From the NCBI RefSeq assembly GCF_010731295.1, contig NZ_AP022579.1:310001-374000 (forward strand): a stretch of 64,000 nucleotides of DNA, given 5' to 3'. Position 1 is the first letter of the stretch, and every line of letters starts with the position of its first letter. The translations under genes and the position numbers were made by a program. Source of the stretch: Mycolicibacterium boenickei (GTDB lineage: Bacteria; Actinomycetota; Actinomycetes; Mycobacteriales; Mycobacteriaceae). Shown piece by piece: positions 26,611-34,426 of this stretch. The notes beneath the pieces are model-generated. The model saw nothing but the letters and a program-made list of their open reading frames with translations, ran no database searches and was not told the origin of the DNA.

Positions 26611-27345
26611 ATGGAGACCTTCACCAGGAGATTCGGAATCGGCCTTTTGGCAATGCTTGCCGCCGTCTGTTGGATATGGGCGGGGTTCGCAGCTATCCAG
26701 TTCTCCCTCATCACCGTCATCGTCGCCCTCGGACTGTCGCTGACATGCTTCTATCTGATCTCCGTGTTGCGCGCGTCGAAAGACGTTTCCGTCCAGACAT
26801 CATTCGACGGCGCAGGAACGGTCATCCGCCCCGATGTCCGTATCACGAAGAACATGCACAGGTTGCTTGTCACCGGAACGCTGTCCATGGGGCTCATGTT
26901 TGCCGCGTGGGTCATCGGCGTCCTCTATCTTCCGCTCGGCGATGTCCGGCATGTTTTTCCTATCGCCTTCGGAGCCGCGGCAGTACCCATGGCATGGCTA
27001 TGGCTCAAAGATTCAACACAGGGCGGTCTGAGTTATCTGTTTCTCGGCCCTGACGGTATTGAATTTGCGGGATTCATTGCGCCGAAGTCGGCAAAATGGG
27101 AAGACGTCAAAAGCATCGCTGACAAATTGCCGAACGAAGAACGTTTTTGGAATCCAATGGTCGTCACCCTGAAAAATGGAAAGAATCTGCTGATGGAAGC
27201 ACCCGGGACATATACGCCAAAAGGAACGGCCCTAATTGAGATGGTCCGCTTCTATTGGCAACATCCCGAGCAGCGGGATGAATTGACCGATGGCCGAGCC
27301 TTACAGCATCTCCCGATCCCCCAGACGAACCGGCCCGAACTCTGA
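26611..27345 (+). CDS. Membrane protein upstream of the EspA/EspC-like pair
   Basis: This 244-residue protein is of unknown function. Four hydrophobic segments are visible: GIGLLAMLAAVCWIWAGFAA, LITVIVALGLSLTCFYLISV, LVTGTLSMGLMFAAWVIGVL and VFPIAFGAAAVPMAWLWL. A cytosolic-type C-terminal domain with PH-like character follows (GLSYLFLGPDGIEFAGFIAP, then KWEDVKSI and MVVTLKNGKNLLMEAPG). The ATG follows GAGGGGCGAG. Base composition is more AT-rich than its neighbours, as in the next two genes, suggesting a shared origin. Its place ahead of the EspA-like gene suggests a role with those proteins, which is inference only. Confidence 0.8.
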   Translation: METFTRRFGIGLLAMLAAVCWIWAGFAAIQFSLITVIVALGLSLTCFYLISVLRASKDVSVQTSFDGAGTVIRPDVRITKNMHRLLVTGTLSMGLMFAAWVIGVLYLPLGDVRHVFPIAFGAAAVPMAWLWLKDSTQGGLSYLFLGPDGIEFAGFIAPKSAKWEDVKSIADKLPNEERFWNPMVVTLKNGKNLLMEAPGTYTPKGTALIEMVRFYWQHPEQRDELTDGRALQHLPIPQTNRPEL

Positions 27346-27414
27346 CGTGCAGATCCTGATTCGCCCACCCTGCTGCGGACAGTTTTGGTGCGTAGACCCG
27401 CCTCGGGTCGGTGT

Positions 27415-27420
27415 TAGGCT
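27415..27420 (+). promoter_or_regulatory. Candidate -10 for the EspA/EspC-like pair
   Basis: TAGGCT sits 71 bases before the EspA-like ATG, in the 146-bp gap after the membrane protein gene. It would give a leader of about 65 bases. No strong ribosome binding site is seen before the ATG. Confidence 0.4.
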
Positions 27421-27491
27421 CGTTCCGAGCGAGCTGTTCGCACAGCCCTGATCGAAAGCACAGGCCGCCTGTCTACCGAACGGATCTTTGC

Positions 27492-28292
27492 ATGGGTGTT
27501 GGAAGTTTCTATTACCTGCAAGGTAATTACGGTTACGGCATTGTCGACCATGCAAATGGCGCGAAATCAAGCATCCCGTGGGCCATGGCCGGAATCGGCA
27601 CTGACCTCTTGTCGATGGGGCAGCTGGTTGCCACTGACGGCGTCGGTGCGATGGCCAGGTCAGCGGCTAGGTCAGCTACCACCGCCGCCGAGAGAGCCTC
27701 AGCCGAGAGCCTCAAGAGCTTCGCCAAGGGGGCTGGGACTCCCATAATAAATGCTGGCCTTGTAGCCCTGACCATGGAAAGTAACCTGTTGGGATTTGGT
27801 CGGCCCGAGGACGGAGAAAGGTTCGCCAGAGGCGCAGACCAATTTATGGCGGCGAACGCTTCACTGCTGCAATCTGCGTCCCCTGACGATTGGACAGGGG
27901 ACGCATCCAACGCCTACGGCAACCGCAACAAAGAACAACAGGCGCGCACAGCCGACATGTACGCCAAGGACATGGCGGTCCAAAAGGTGCTGGCTGAAGA
28001 AGCCAACCAAGTCGACAACACGCGCGAATTCGTGTCAAAGCGTCAGACGATACTGAGCGCCGCTATCGCGCCCGCCCTGGCCGCCAAGCTCATACCGTAT
28101 GGCGGACAGGTGATCTCAACCATGATCGAGATCGCCGCGGTCGCCGGTACGGTCCCGTTCGCTACCCAACGAGTGTCCCTGATGACCGAACATGCCGGCG
28201 AGCACGCGCGCGCGATCAGAGGAATCACATCGGGGTACCAATCCATCGCGTCAAATGCCGAGATCCCCGGTGGCGGATTCGGTCCCGCTTAG
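27492..28292 (+). CDS. EspA/EspE-like type VII secretion substrate
   Basis: This 266-residue protein resembles ESX-1 secretion-associated EspA/EspE proteins. The key region is a helix-turn-helix with a W-x-G motif, SPDDWTGDASNAYGNRNKEQ (about residues 133-152). It is followed by a long amphipathic helix with ADMYAKDMAVQKVLAEEANQV and then a hydrophobic stretch AAIAPALAAKLIPYGGQVIS. In this family the W-x-G partner pairs with an EspC-type protein carrying Y-x3-D, and that is the next gene. No ESX membrane-complex genes lie in the window, so it would depend on machinery encoded elsewhere. The ATG at 27492 gives the N-terminus MGVGSFYYLQGNYGYGIVD. Confidence 0.72.
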   Translation: MGVGSFYYLQGNYGYGIVDHANGAKSSIPWAMAGIGTDLLSMGQLVATDGVGAMARSAARSATTAAERASAESLKSFAKGAGTPIINAGLVALTMESNLLGFGRPEDGERFARGADQFMAANASLLQSASPDDWTGDASNAYGNRNKEQQARTADMYAKDMAVQKVLAEEANQVDNTREFVSKRQTILSAAIAPALAAKLIPYGGQVISTMIEIAAVAGTVPFATQRVSLMTEHAGEHARAIRGITSGYQSIASNAEIPGGGFGPA

Positions 28293-28331
28293 CCGCTTTG
28301 TTCGAGCCCCATACCCGACGGGAGACTGCTC

Positions 28332-28649
28332 ATGACCCAACCGCCACTCACCGTATCCGATCAAATCCGCTCGAAGGCCACGCCTCAGCAGCAAGCTGCA
28401 ACGCAGATCGAGATGGCCAAATCAGCACCTGACGGAGCTTCCGGCCACGTTTTCCAAACCCACGGCCTCGTGTGCTCGGCCACCGCGTTGGCGTTGCGAT
28501 CGGCAGAGTCGGCGCGCCGCGAAGCCGCCGGGAAGATGCACCTGATCTCGACCGACCTCGCCGTCAAGCTCAACAAAGCAGCCACCGACTACACCAACAC
28601 CGACCAGCACGAGGGAGCCAATCTCGACGGCGAGATGCACCCACGCTGA
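28332..28649 (+). CDS. EspC/EspF-like type VII secretion substrate
   Basis: This 105-residue protein matches the EspC family in size and pattern: FQTHGLVCSATALALRSAE (THG-x-xC core), then helical ARREAAGKMHLISTDLAVKL and AATDYTNTDQ. The YTNTD is an intact Y-x3-D, the general type VII secretion signal placed just after a helix near the C-terminus. It begins 39 bases after the EspA-like gene with GGGAGA as ribosome binding site. It is probably co-secreted as a heterodimer with the EspA-like protein, by analogy with EspA/EspC and EspE/EspF. Confidence 0.78.
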   Translation: MTQPPLTVSDQIRSKATPQQQAATQIEMAKSAPDGASGHVFQTHGLVCSATALALRSAESARREAAGKMHLISTDLAVKLNKAATDYTNTDQHEGANLDGEMHPR

Positions 28650-28704
28650 GCATGTCGGTACGTTGCGCTTGAACCGGTTCGGACCCTCACTCCCTCGCGG
28701 CGCG

Positions 28705-28779
28705 CACTGTGGCGAACGTGCAGCTTATGGCGGCGAAAATGCCATGAACACCGTCAAAAGCTGCACGCTCGTCACAGTG
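28705..28779. repeat. Dispersed stem-loop element, copy A
   Basis: The left arm at 28705-28726 (core TGTGGCGAACGTGCAGCTT) pairs with the right arm at 28758-28779 with 20 of 22 matches, around a 31-base loop that holds its own small hairpin ATGGC/GCCAT. The right arm continues into CACAGTG and GGACATCAC, also found after copy B at 42979-43048. It lies between the convergent EspC-like and TetR genes, so it may also serve as a terminator. Confidence 0.75.
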
Positions 28780-28816
28780 TCTGGAATGGGACATCACCCA
28801 CGTCACTGACAGAAAT

Positions 28817-29398
28817 TCATCGTGCCAACAACTTCCGGATCGCATCGGCCAGGTCTTCTTCCATCCAGGCCGGCAGCTCGGCATCGTTGGCGTGGCGGCG
28901 CACCATGGCATAGGGCAGGTCGACGACCGCCCGTGACATCGCGTCCATGGTGCGGGCGTCGTCATCGCCGAAAATCCCGCGGGCCAGTTCGCGGAGCCGC
29001 TCGATGAGCGGGGCGTTCATCGCCGCCAGCGTCGCCGTGAAACCCGCATCGGGGGCGCCGTCGAGCAGATCGCTGGGCCGGATGGTCAACAGCAGGCGGG
29101 CATCCTCGGGAACCGAACGCGCGAAGTCCACGGCAGCGACGCCCATCGCGAGCGCCGCCTCCACGACGTCGCCCCCGGTGGCCGCCATCGCGCGGGATTG
29201 AAACCGTTCCAGCGCCCGCAGCCAAGCCGCGGTCAGCACCCCGTTTCGGTTGCCGAACCGGTGATACAGCGTGCCGGCCGGAGCCCCGCTGGCCTTGGCA
29301 ATCGCCGCAACGCTTGCCGCCCTTGGCCCTTCGGCGAGCACCAATGCCCGCGTCGCATCCAGAATCGCGTCAGTTTCATGCTTCCGCGGAGGCGCCAT
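28817..29398 (-). CDS. TetR-family transcriptional regulator
   Basis: This 193-residue protein has an N-terminal helix-turn-helix, AIAKASGAPAGTLYHRFGNR (about residues 32-51), and a helical ligand domain. It is divergent from two SRPBCC-type genes with only 21 bases between start codons, so it very probably regulates both directions through that gap. The ligand is unknown. The C-terminus ELPAWMEEDLADAIRKLLAR looks intact. Confidence 0.92.
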   Translation of the reverse strand: MAPPRKHETDAILDATRALVLAEGPRAASVAAIAKASGAPAGTLYHRFGNRNGVLTAAWLRALERFQSRAMAATGGDVVEAALAMGVAAVDFARSVPEDARLLLTIRPSDLLDGAPDAGFTATLAAMNAPLIERLRELARGIFGDDDARTMDAMSRAVVDLPYAMVRRHANDAELPAWMEEDLADAIRKLLAR

Positions 29399-29405
29399 GA
29401 TCTAG

Positions 29406-29411
29406 TACAGT
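29406..29411 (+). promoter_or_regulatory. -10 element in the 21-base divergent gap
   Basis: TACAGT lies 8 bases before the ATG at 29420. TAGTACAG and TTCTATA within the same gap give the only room for a TetR operator, so regulator binding must block both starts. Confidence 0.45.
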
Positions 29412-29419
29412 CCTTCTAT

Positions 29420-29809
29420 ATGGAACGTTTACCCTATATCGATGAGCATGCCATAACCGTCGACGCCGACGCTGCCACGACATGGGCCGCCGTCCTGCGC
29501 ACGATGTGTGGCGACCCCGCCGATCCGCGCGCCCCGTTCGGATTCACGATCGGCGAATGCACGCCACGCCAACGCCTGGCCCTCAAGGGGCGCCACCCGT
29601 TCTCGGTCTACGAGTGGGTGTTCGAGCTGGATGACCTGGGCCCGCACCGCACCCAGGTGCGGTCGCAAACCTGGGCAGCCTTTCCAGGCCTGCACGGAAA
29701 GATCTACCGCGCCCTGGTGATCGGCTCCGGCGGCCACAAGGTGGCGGTGCGCCAGGTACTGAAACGCATTGCGGGACAACTGCGCCCGCGTCCGGACGTG
29801 CTGGCGTGA
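29420..29809 (+). CDS. Small SRPBCC-like protein
   Basis: This 129-residue protein begins MERLPYIDEHAITVDADAAT, with an alternating beta pattern (AITVDADAATTWAAVLRTM, PFSVYEWVFELDDL, RTQVRSQTWAAFPG) fitting a helix-grip fold, and ends in the helix VAVRQVLKRIAGQLR. Family assignment is moderate, and no active-site residues can be named. The stop overlaps the next gene's GTG (GTGA), so the two SRPBCC-like proteins are made together under the divergent TetR. Confidence 0.72.
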   Translation: MERLPYIDEHAITVDADAATTWAAVLRTMCGDPADPRAPFGFTIGECTPRQRLALKGRHPFSVYEWVFELDDLGPHRTQVRSQTWAAFPGLHGKIYRALVIGSGGHKVAVRQVLKRIAGQLRPRPDVLA

Positions 29810-30300
29810 TCCTGAACTGGGGCGCCACCACCGAGGAGCGCAACGCGGCGCTGCCCTGCGACGCCCTGGCCCCGAGCGCCTCGGTGTCCGCCGACCGGGC
29901 GATCAGCATCGACGCGCCACGGCCGACCGTGTTCGGCTGGCTCTGCCAACTGCGCGTCGCGCCCTACAGTTACGACCTGCTCGACAACTTCGGCCGGCGC
30001 AGCCCGCGCACCCGGAACCCCGAACTGGCCCAACTCCACACCGGCCAACGCTTCATGCAGATCTTCACGCTGCACTCGTTCGGCGACGACGAACACATCA
30101 CGCTGCAGTCCGGGAAGGTCGCGGTCACCTATGCCGTGCGCGACGAAGCCGCGGGCACCCGACTGCACGCGCGGGTGCGCTTCGACGGTCCGCGACTGAT
30201 CGGGTGGGCGATGGCCGCGGGCGACGTGGTGATGATGCGAAAACAGCTGATCACCCTGCGTGACCTCGCCGAACAGGAAGCAGCTCGACTCGCATCTTGA
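29806..30300 (+). CDS. SRPBCC family protein
   Basis: This 164-residue protein contains the pattern LNWGATTEERNAALPCDALA followed by DRAISIDAPRPTVFGWLCQL and YSYDLLDN. It is typical of a widespread SRPBCC subfamily with a W-G-A-T-x-E-E start and a YSYD-x-L-E/D-N signature. A ligand-binding cavity is expected, and function is unknown. It is translationally coupled to the preceding gene. The stop is followed at once by the palindrome of the DUF1707 gene. Confidence 0.8.
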   Translation: MILNWGATTEERNAALPCDALAPSASVSADRAISIDAPRPTVFGWLCQLRVAPYSYDLLDNFGRRSPRTRNPELAQLHTGQRFMQIFTLHSFGDDEHITLQSGKVAVTYAVRDEAAGTRLHARVRFDGPRLIGWAMAAGDVVMMRKQLITLRDLAEQEAARLAS

Positions 30301-30303
30301 CGC

Positions 30304-30346
30304 TGACAAGTTCTGGTGGGATAGTCAACTTGTCACTGACTAGATT
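30304..30346 (+). promoter_or_regulatory. Promoter with 9-bp inverted repeat upstream of the DUF1707 gene
   Basis: TGACAAGTT (30304-30312) and AACTTGTCA (30327-30335) are perfect inverse complements 14 bases apart. They end 5 bases before a TAGATT -10 (30341-30346). The right arm falls in the -10/-35 spacer, the expected place for a repressor operator. Confidence 0.55.
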
Positions 30347-30359
30347 CACGGGAGTTGAG

Positions 30360-30809
30360 ATGGCCGACACCGCCCTACACACCGTTGAAACCACCCGCGC
30401 AGGCGATCGGGAGCGCGAACGCACCGCCGACGATCTCGGCCGGGCCCTCACCCAGGGCTACCTGGCCATGCCCGAATACGAGGCTCGGCTGCAGTCGACG
30501 TTCCAGGCGCAGACCGCCGGCGATCTCCGCCAACTGACGGCCGACCTACCCGTCAACCGCCTCCGTCGTCACGACCCCCGCCTTCGCGCGGCCCAACAGC
30601 GGGCCGCCCGGATGAGCGTCCGGATCCACCTGGCCGCCTACCTCGCCGGCTCGCTGCTCATGCTCGGCATCTGGCTGGCCGTCGGACTCGGCGGTGGCGG
30701 TTGGTACTTCTGGCCGGTCTGGCCGATCATGGGTTGGGGCATCGGCGTTGTGTCACATGCCATTCCGATCTGGGCTCACGGTTCGATGAGCCCGGCGCGG
30801 ATCGCGTAG
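30360..30809 (+). CDS. DUF1707 / 2TM-domain membrane protein
   Basis: This 149-residue protein has a DUF1707 module at about residues 18-65 (RERTADDLGRALTQGYLAMP, then EYEARLQSTFQAQTAGDLRQ and LTADLP). A 2TM region follows (IHLAAYLAGSLLMLGIWLAV and WPVWPIMGWGIGVVSHAIPI). DUF1707 proteins are common in actinobacteria and often lie near sensor or regulatory genes. The leader is very short (about 6 bases from the predicted start). Its 3' end overlaps the convergent response-regulator gene by 34 bp. Confidence 0.85.
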   Translation: MADTALHTVETTRAGDRERERTADDLGRALTQGYLAMPEYEARLQSTFQAQTAGDLRQLTADLPVNRLRRHDPRLRAAQQRAARMSVRIHLAAYLAGSLLMLGIWLAVGLGGGGWYFWPVWPIMGWGIGVVSHAIPIWAHGSMSPARIA

Positions 30810-31423
30810 CGGGTCAGCGCCAGCCGATCCCGCAGCCCGAGCTTGGCCAGGATGTTGGTTCGGTGCCGGTCCACGGTCTTGGCGCTGATGGTCAGCGTCG
30901 CGGCGATCTCCCGGGTCGAGTAGCCCTCGGCGATCAGCTTGAGCACCTCTTCCTCCCGCGGGGTGAGGATGGTGTCCGGCAACTCGCCGCCCTGACGTGA
31001 CCGGTGCAGATAGTCGCGGATCAGTGCCGTCACCGCGCCGGCGTACAGGAACGGCTCGCCGCGCATGGTCGCCCGGCAGGCCTCCAACAGATCGCGGTCG
31101 GCCACCGACTTCAGCACATAGCCCGACGCCCCGGCCTTGAGCGCCTCGAAGAAGTACTGCTCGTTGTCGTACATCGACAGGATCAGGATCCGCACGGTGG
31201 GGTGAGTCCGGTTGATCTCCCGCGCGGCCTGCAACCCGGTCATCCGCGGCATCGCGATGTCGAGGATCGCCAGGTCCACCGGCGTCGCGTCCAGAGCGCT
31301 CAGCGCCTCGTACCCGTCGGCAGCCTCGGCCACCACCCGTAGGTCGGGTTCGGCATCGATGATCATCCGCAGCCCGCTGCGGACCAGCGCGTGATCATCG
31401 GCGAGCAGGATCCGGGCCGGCAT
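30776..31423 (-). CDS. NarL/FixJ-family response regulator
   Basis: This 215-residue protein has a receiver domain with the acidic pair in LLADDHALVRSGLR and phospho-acceptor Asp55 in DLAILDIAMPRMTG. The conserved Lys is in GASGYVLKSV. The C-terminal LuxR-type helix-turn-helix is LTPREEEVLKLIAEGYSTRE followed by IAATLTISAKTVDRHRTNIL. It starts directly after the histidine-kinase stop (TGAATG), forming a standard two-component pair. The target genes are unknown; the adjacent DUF1707 gene is one candidate. Confidence 0.95.
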   Translation of the reverse strand: MPARILLADDHALVRSGLRMIIDAEPDLRVVAEAADGYEALSALDATPVDLAILDIAMPRMTGLQAAREINRTHPTVRILILSMYDNEQYFFEALKAGASGYVLKSVADRDLLEACRATMRGEPFLYAGAVTALIRDYLHRSRQGGELPDTILTPREEEVLKLIAEGYSTREIAATLTISAKTVDRHRTNILAKLGLRDRLALTRYAIRAGLIEP

Positions 31424-32440
31424 TCAGGTGCCCCGCACCGGAATCACCAGCCGCACTTCGGTGCCGCCGTCCTGCGGTGAGCTGATCGTCAGGATCGCGT
31501 TCACCAGCAGGGCCCGCTCTCGCATTCCGTTGATACCCGCGCCCTCGGCATCCACGCCGCCACGCCCGTCATCGGCGATGCGCAAGGTCAACTCCGTTGC
31601 GCCGGTGTGCAGATCGAGCCACACCTTGCTCGCCCCGGAATGCCGTGCCACGTTCGTCAGGCTCTCCTGGGCGATCCGGTAACACACCAGCTCGATGTCC
31701 GGCTTCAGGCGGTCCGATTGCGGCGCAATGTGTTTGACGACCGCAATACCGGACGCCTGGGCGAAGTCGTTGCACAGTGCGTTGAGCGCACTGTGCAGCC
31801 CGAGATCCTCCAACGCGTCCGGGCGCAGCCGTCGGGCGATGTCGCGCACCTCGTCGAGACTGGACCGCACGATCTCCTGCGCATCGGCGAGTTCGGCATG
31901 AATCGACTCCGGGGACCGGTCGACCGCCCGCTTGAGCGTGAGCAGTGCGACGGTGAGCGTCTGGCCGATCTCGTCGTGCAATTCCCGTGCGATGCGCTGA
32001 CGTTCGTTCTCCTGGGCCGCCAACGCGGACGCGCTCGCCGTGGTTCGTTCGGTCTCCAGCCGGTCGAGCATGGCGTTGAACGACTCGATCAGGTGCTGCA
32101 GATCGCCGCTGCCACGGTCGTCGACGCGGTCGCTGCGCCTGGGCGGATCGACCCGCCGCATTGACGCGGCGAGCCGATCCAGTGGGGCAAGACTCGATCT
32201 CAGGAGTAGCGCGTTGGCAGCCAGGATAATCGCCAAACCTATGACCAAAACTGGGATTTCGGTGAGTTTTATCCGTGAGGACACCGAGGCCGGTGACAGC
32301 GCGAGGATCAGGGTGCCCAGCGTGAAGATCAACCCGTTGATCAGGAACACCCGACGGAACAACGCGGCCGCCGGGGTGCGCGCCGGTTTCACCTCACCAG
32401 CGTGACCCGCGAGGCGTGCTCTTGTCCATACAGGCAACAC
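31424..32440 (-). CDS. NarL-type sensor histidine kinase
   Basis: This 338-residue membrane kinase has two membrane segments ([19 protein letters not shown] and [19 protein letters not shown]) with almost no extracytoplasmic loop, then a HAMP-like linker ([20 protein letters not shown]). The HisKA_3 site is [20 protein letters not shown] (His155 counted from this start). The ATPase domain shows [16 protein letters not shown] (N-box) and [10 protein letters not shown] / GINGMRERA (G-boxes). The short external loop suggests sensing within the membrane or cytosol. The start is uncertain: GTG 32440 gives this length, while GTG 32392 would remove 16 residues before the first helix. Confidence 0.92.
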   Translation of the reverse strand: MLPVWTRARLAGHAGEVKPARTPAAALFRRVFLINGLIFTLGTLILALSPASVSSRIKLTEIPVLVIGLAIILAANALLLRSSLAPLDRLAASMRRVDPPRRSDRVDDRGSGDLQHLIESFNAMLDRLETERTTASASALAAQENERQRIARELHDEIGQTLTVALLTLKRAVDRSPESIHAELADAQEIVRSSLDEVRDIARRLRPDALEDLGLHSALNALCNDFAQASGIAVVKHIAPQSDRLKPDIELVCYRIAQESLTNVARHSGASKVWLDLHTGATELTLRIADDGRGGVDAEGAGINGMRERALLVNAILTISSPQDGGTEVRLVIPVRGT

Positions 32441-32587
32441 CCCCCGCGGAATGGGTGTCAGCCCCGATGGTCACCGTCCTGCGCGTCACCCACACTGGCA
32501 GCCACCGCCGGAGCCGACGTGAACGCCGACGTGAACTCGGACCGTCGTTGCGCACAGCCGTCCCGAATTGATCGGAGAACGAGGACG

Positions 32588-33076
32588 ATGACACTAGCGA
32601 CGCATTGGAACGAGCTCATGCAGGCACACGAAATCGCGGCCCACCTGCCGACCGTGCGGATCGACGACCCCGTCTCGAAGGCCGTCCAGCTGATGGTGGT
32701 CAACCGGCTTCCCGGCCTGGTGGTGGTCGATGACGACGACCGCCCGGTGGCGGTGCTGCCGGGCACGCAGGTGCTGCGCTTGGCGATTCCCGAGTCCTAC
32801 CAAGACGATCCGGCGTTGGTCCGCACCGTCGACGAGATCCATGCCGATCTGTTCTGGCACGGCCCGGGCAAGCTCACCGTCGGTGACTGTCTGCCGGGAC
32901 CGGCGACCAAGCCGGCGACCGTGACGCCCGACGCGACGCTGTTGGAGATCGCCACTGTGATGGCCAACAAGCGCAGCCCGCTGATCGCCGTCGTCGACCG
33001 AAGCGGACGCCTCACCGGGGCGGTCACGCTCGAACGGTTGCTGACCAGCCTCGCGGTCGCCGGGCCCGGCGACTGA
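32588..33076 (+). CDS. CBS-domain pair protein
   Basis: This 162-residue cytosolic protein has two CBS motifs. One is [20 protein letters not shown] with [20 protein letters not shown], the other is [20 protein letters not shown] with [23 protein letters not shown] pairs bind adenine nucleotides and regulate a partner. The transporter gene begins 12 bases downstream, so this is probably a separately encoded regulatory subunit for it. The ATG at 32588 follows GGAGAACGAGG. The 147-bp gap upstream, towards the divergent kinase, has a 12-bp tandem repeat GCCGACGTGAAC near 32514-32537. Confidence 0.88.
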   Translation: MTLATHWNELMQAHEIAAHLPTVRIDDPVSKAVQLMVVNRLPGLVVVDDDDRPVAVLPGTQVLRLAIPESYQDDPALVRTVDEIHADLFWHGPGKLTVGDCLPGPATKPATVTPDATLLEIATVMANKRSPLIAVVDRSGRLTGAVTLERLLTSLAVAGPGD

Positions 33077-33088
33077 CCCCCTCAGCTT

Positions 33089-34405
33089 GTGCTGGCTACT
33101 GGCCTACTCCCCGTCGCTTCGCTCGCCCCATACCTGGCGCTGACGATCTTCGTCGTCGCCTTCTGGTTCATCGCCACCGAGCGAGCCGACAAGGTCAAGA
33201 CCGTCCTGGTCGCCGCCGGCCTGATGGCCCTGCTCGGGTTGATCCCGGGCGCCGAGGTTTTTCACTCCGAGCATCAGGGCATCGACTGGAACGTCATCTT
33301 CCTGCTGCTCGGGATGATGGTGATCGTCGGTGTCATCAAGCAGACCGGACTCTTCGACTTCCTCGCGATCTGGGCTGCCAAACGCTCGCGCGGCAATCCG
33401 TTCCGGCTGATGGTCATGCTGATGGCGATCACCGCATTCGCCTCGCCGGTGCTCGACAACGTGACCATCATCCTGCTGATCGCACCGGTGACCCTGGTGA
33501 TCTGCGACCGGCTGCGGATCCCGCCGCAGCCCTACCTGATCGCCGAGGTGCTGGCCTCCAACATCGGCGGCGCCGCGACCCTGATCGGCGATCCGCCGAA
33601 CATCATCATCGGCAGCCGCGCCGGCCTGACCTTCAACGACTTCCTGATCCACATGGCGCCGATCGTGGTCATCATCTTCGCGCTGTTCGTCATGTTCACC
33701 CGGGTGCTGTTCCGTTCAGACCTGCGCGCCGACAAGGTGCACATCGACGAGGTGATGGCCCTGCAGGAACACCGCGCGATCAAGGACAAGCGCCTGCTGC
33801 TGCGCTCCCTTCTGGTGCTCAACGTGGTGATCGTCGGGTTCGCGCTGCATTCGGTTTTGCACGTGGCGCCGTCGATCGTCGCACTGCTGGGCGCCGGCGC
33901 GATGCTGCTGGTGACCGACATCGATGTGGCCGAGGTGCTGCCGGAGGTCGAGTGGCCGACCCTGGTGTTCTTCATGGGTCTGTTCGTCATGGTCGCCGGG
34001 TTGGTCCACACGGGCGTCATCGGAGCGCTCGGGTCGGTGGCCGAATCGGCGTTCGGCGACAACTGGTTCGGGGCGGCGACGGCCCTGCTGTTCGGTTCGG
34101 CGATCGTCGGTGCATTCGTCGACAACATTCCCTACACCGCGACGATGACGCCGGTGGTGGAGGACATGGTGGCCCAGGCCCCCGAGGCCCAGACGGGCCA
34201 GGCACTGTGGTGGGCATTCGCGCTCGGTGCCTGCTTCAGCGGCAACGGCACGGCCATCGCGGCCAGTGCCAACGTGGTGGCCATCGGCATCGCCAAGCGG
34301 GCCGGGCATCCGATCAGCTTCTGGCGGTTCACCCGGTACGGCCTTGTGGTCACCGCGCTCAGTACCGTCCTGGCCTGGGTGTACGTGTGGCTGCGGTACT
34401 TCTGA
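33089..34405 (+). CDS. Ion transporter of the ArsB/NhaD (SLC13-like) superfamily
   Basis: This 438-residue membrane permease has about 11-12 hydrophobic segments. Family landmarks are SPVLDNVTIILLIAPVTLVI, VLASNIGGAATLIGDPPNII (IGGxxTxIGDPPN) and VGAFVDNIPYTATMTPVV (DNxPxT), with a pseudo-repeat relation between halves. Substrates in this superfamily include Na+/H+, dicarboxylates and arsenite. The NhaD/citrate-transporter Pfam type fits best, but the ion is not determined. The start is GTG 33089, with no obvious ribosome binding site. It probably depends on the CBS gene upstream. Confidence 0.9.
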   Translation: MLATGLLPVASLAPYLALTIFVVAFWFIATERADKVKTVLVAAGLMALLGLIPGAEVFHSEHQGIDWNVIFLLLGMMVIVGVIKQTGLFDFLAIWAAKRSRGNPFRLMVMLMAITAFASPVLDNVTIILLIAPVTLVICDRLRIPPQPYLIAEVLASNIGGAATLIGDPPNIIIGSRAGLTFNDFLIHMAPIVVIIFALFVMFTRVLFRSDLRADKVHIDEVMALQEHRAIKDKRLLLRSLLVLNVVIVGFALHSVLHVAPSIVALLGAGAMLLVTDIDVAEVLPEVEWPTLVFFMGLFVMVAGLVHTGVIGALGSVAESAFGDNWFGAATALLFGSAIVGAFVDNIPYTATMTPVVEDMVAQAPEAQTGQALWWAFALGACFSGNGTAIAASANVVAIGIAKRAGHPISFWRFTRYGLVVTALSTVLAWVYVWLRYF

Positions 34406-34426
34406 GGCACGCTTCCGCCGAGATGC

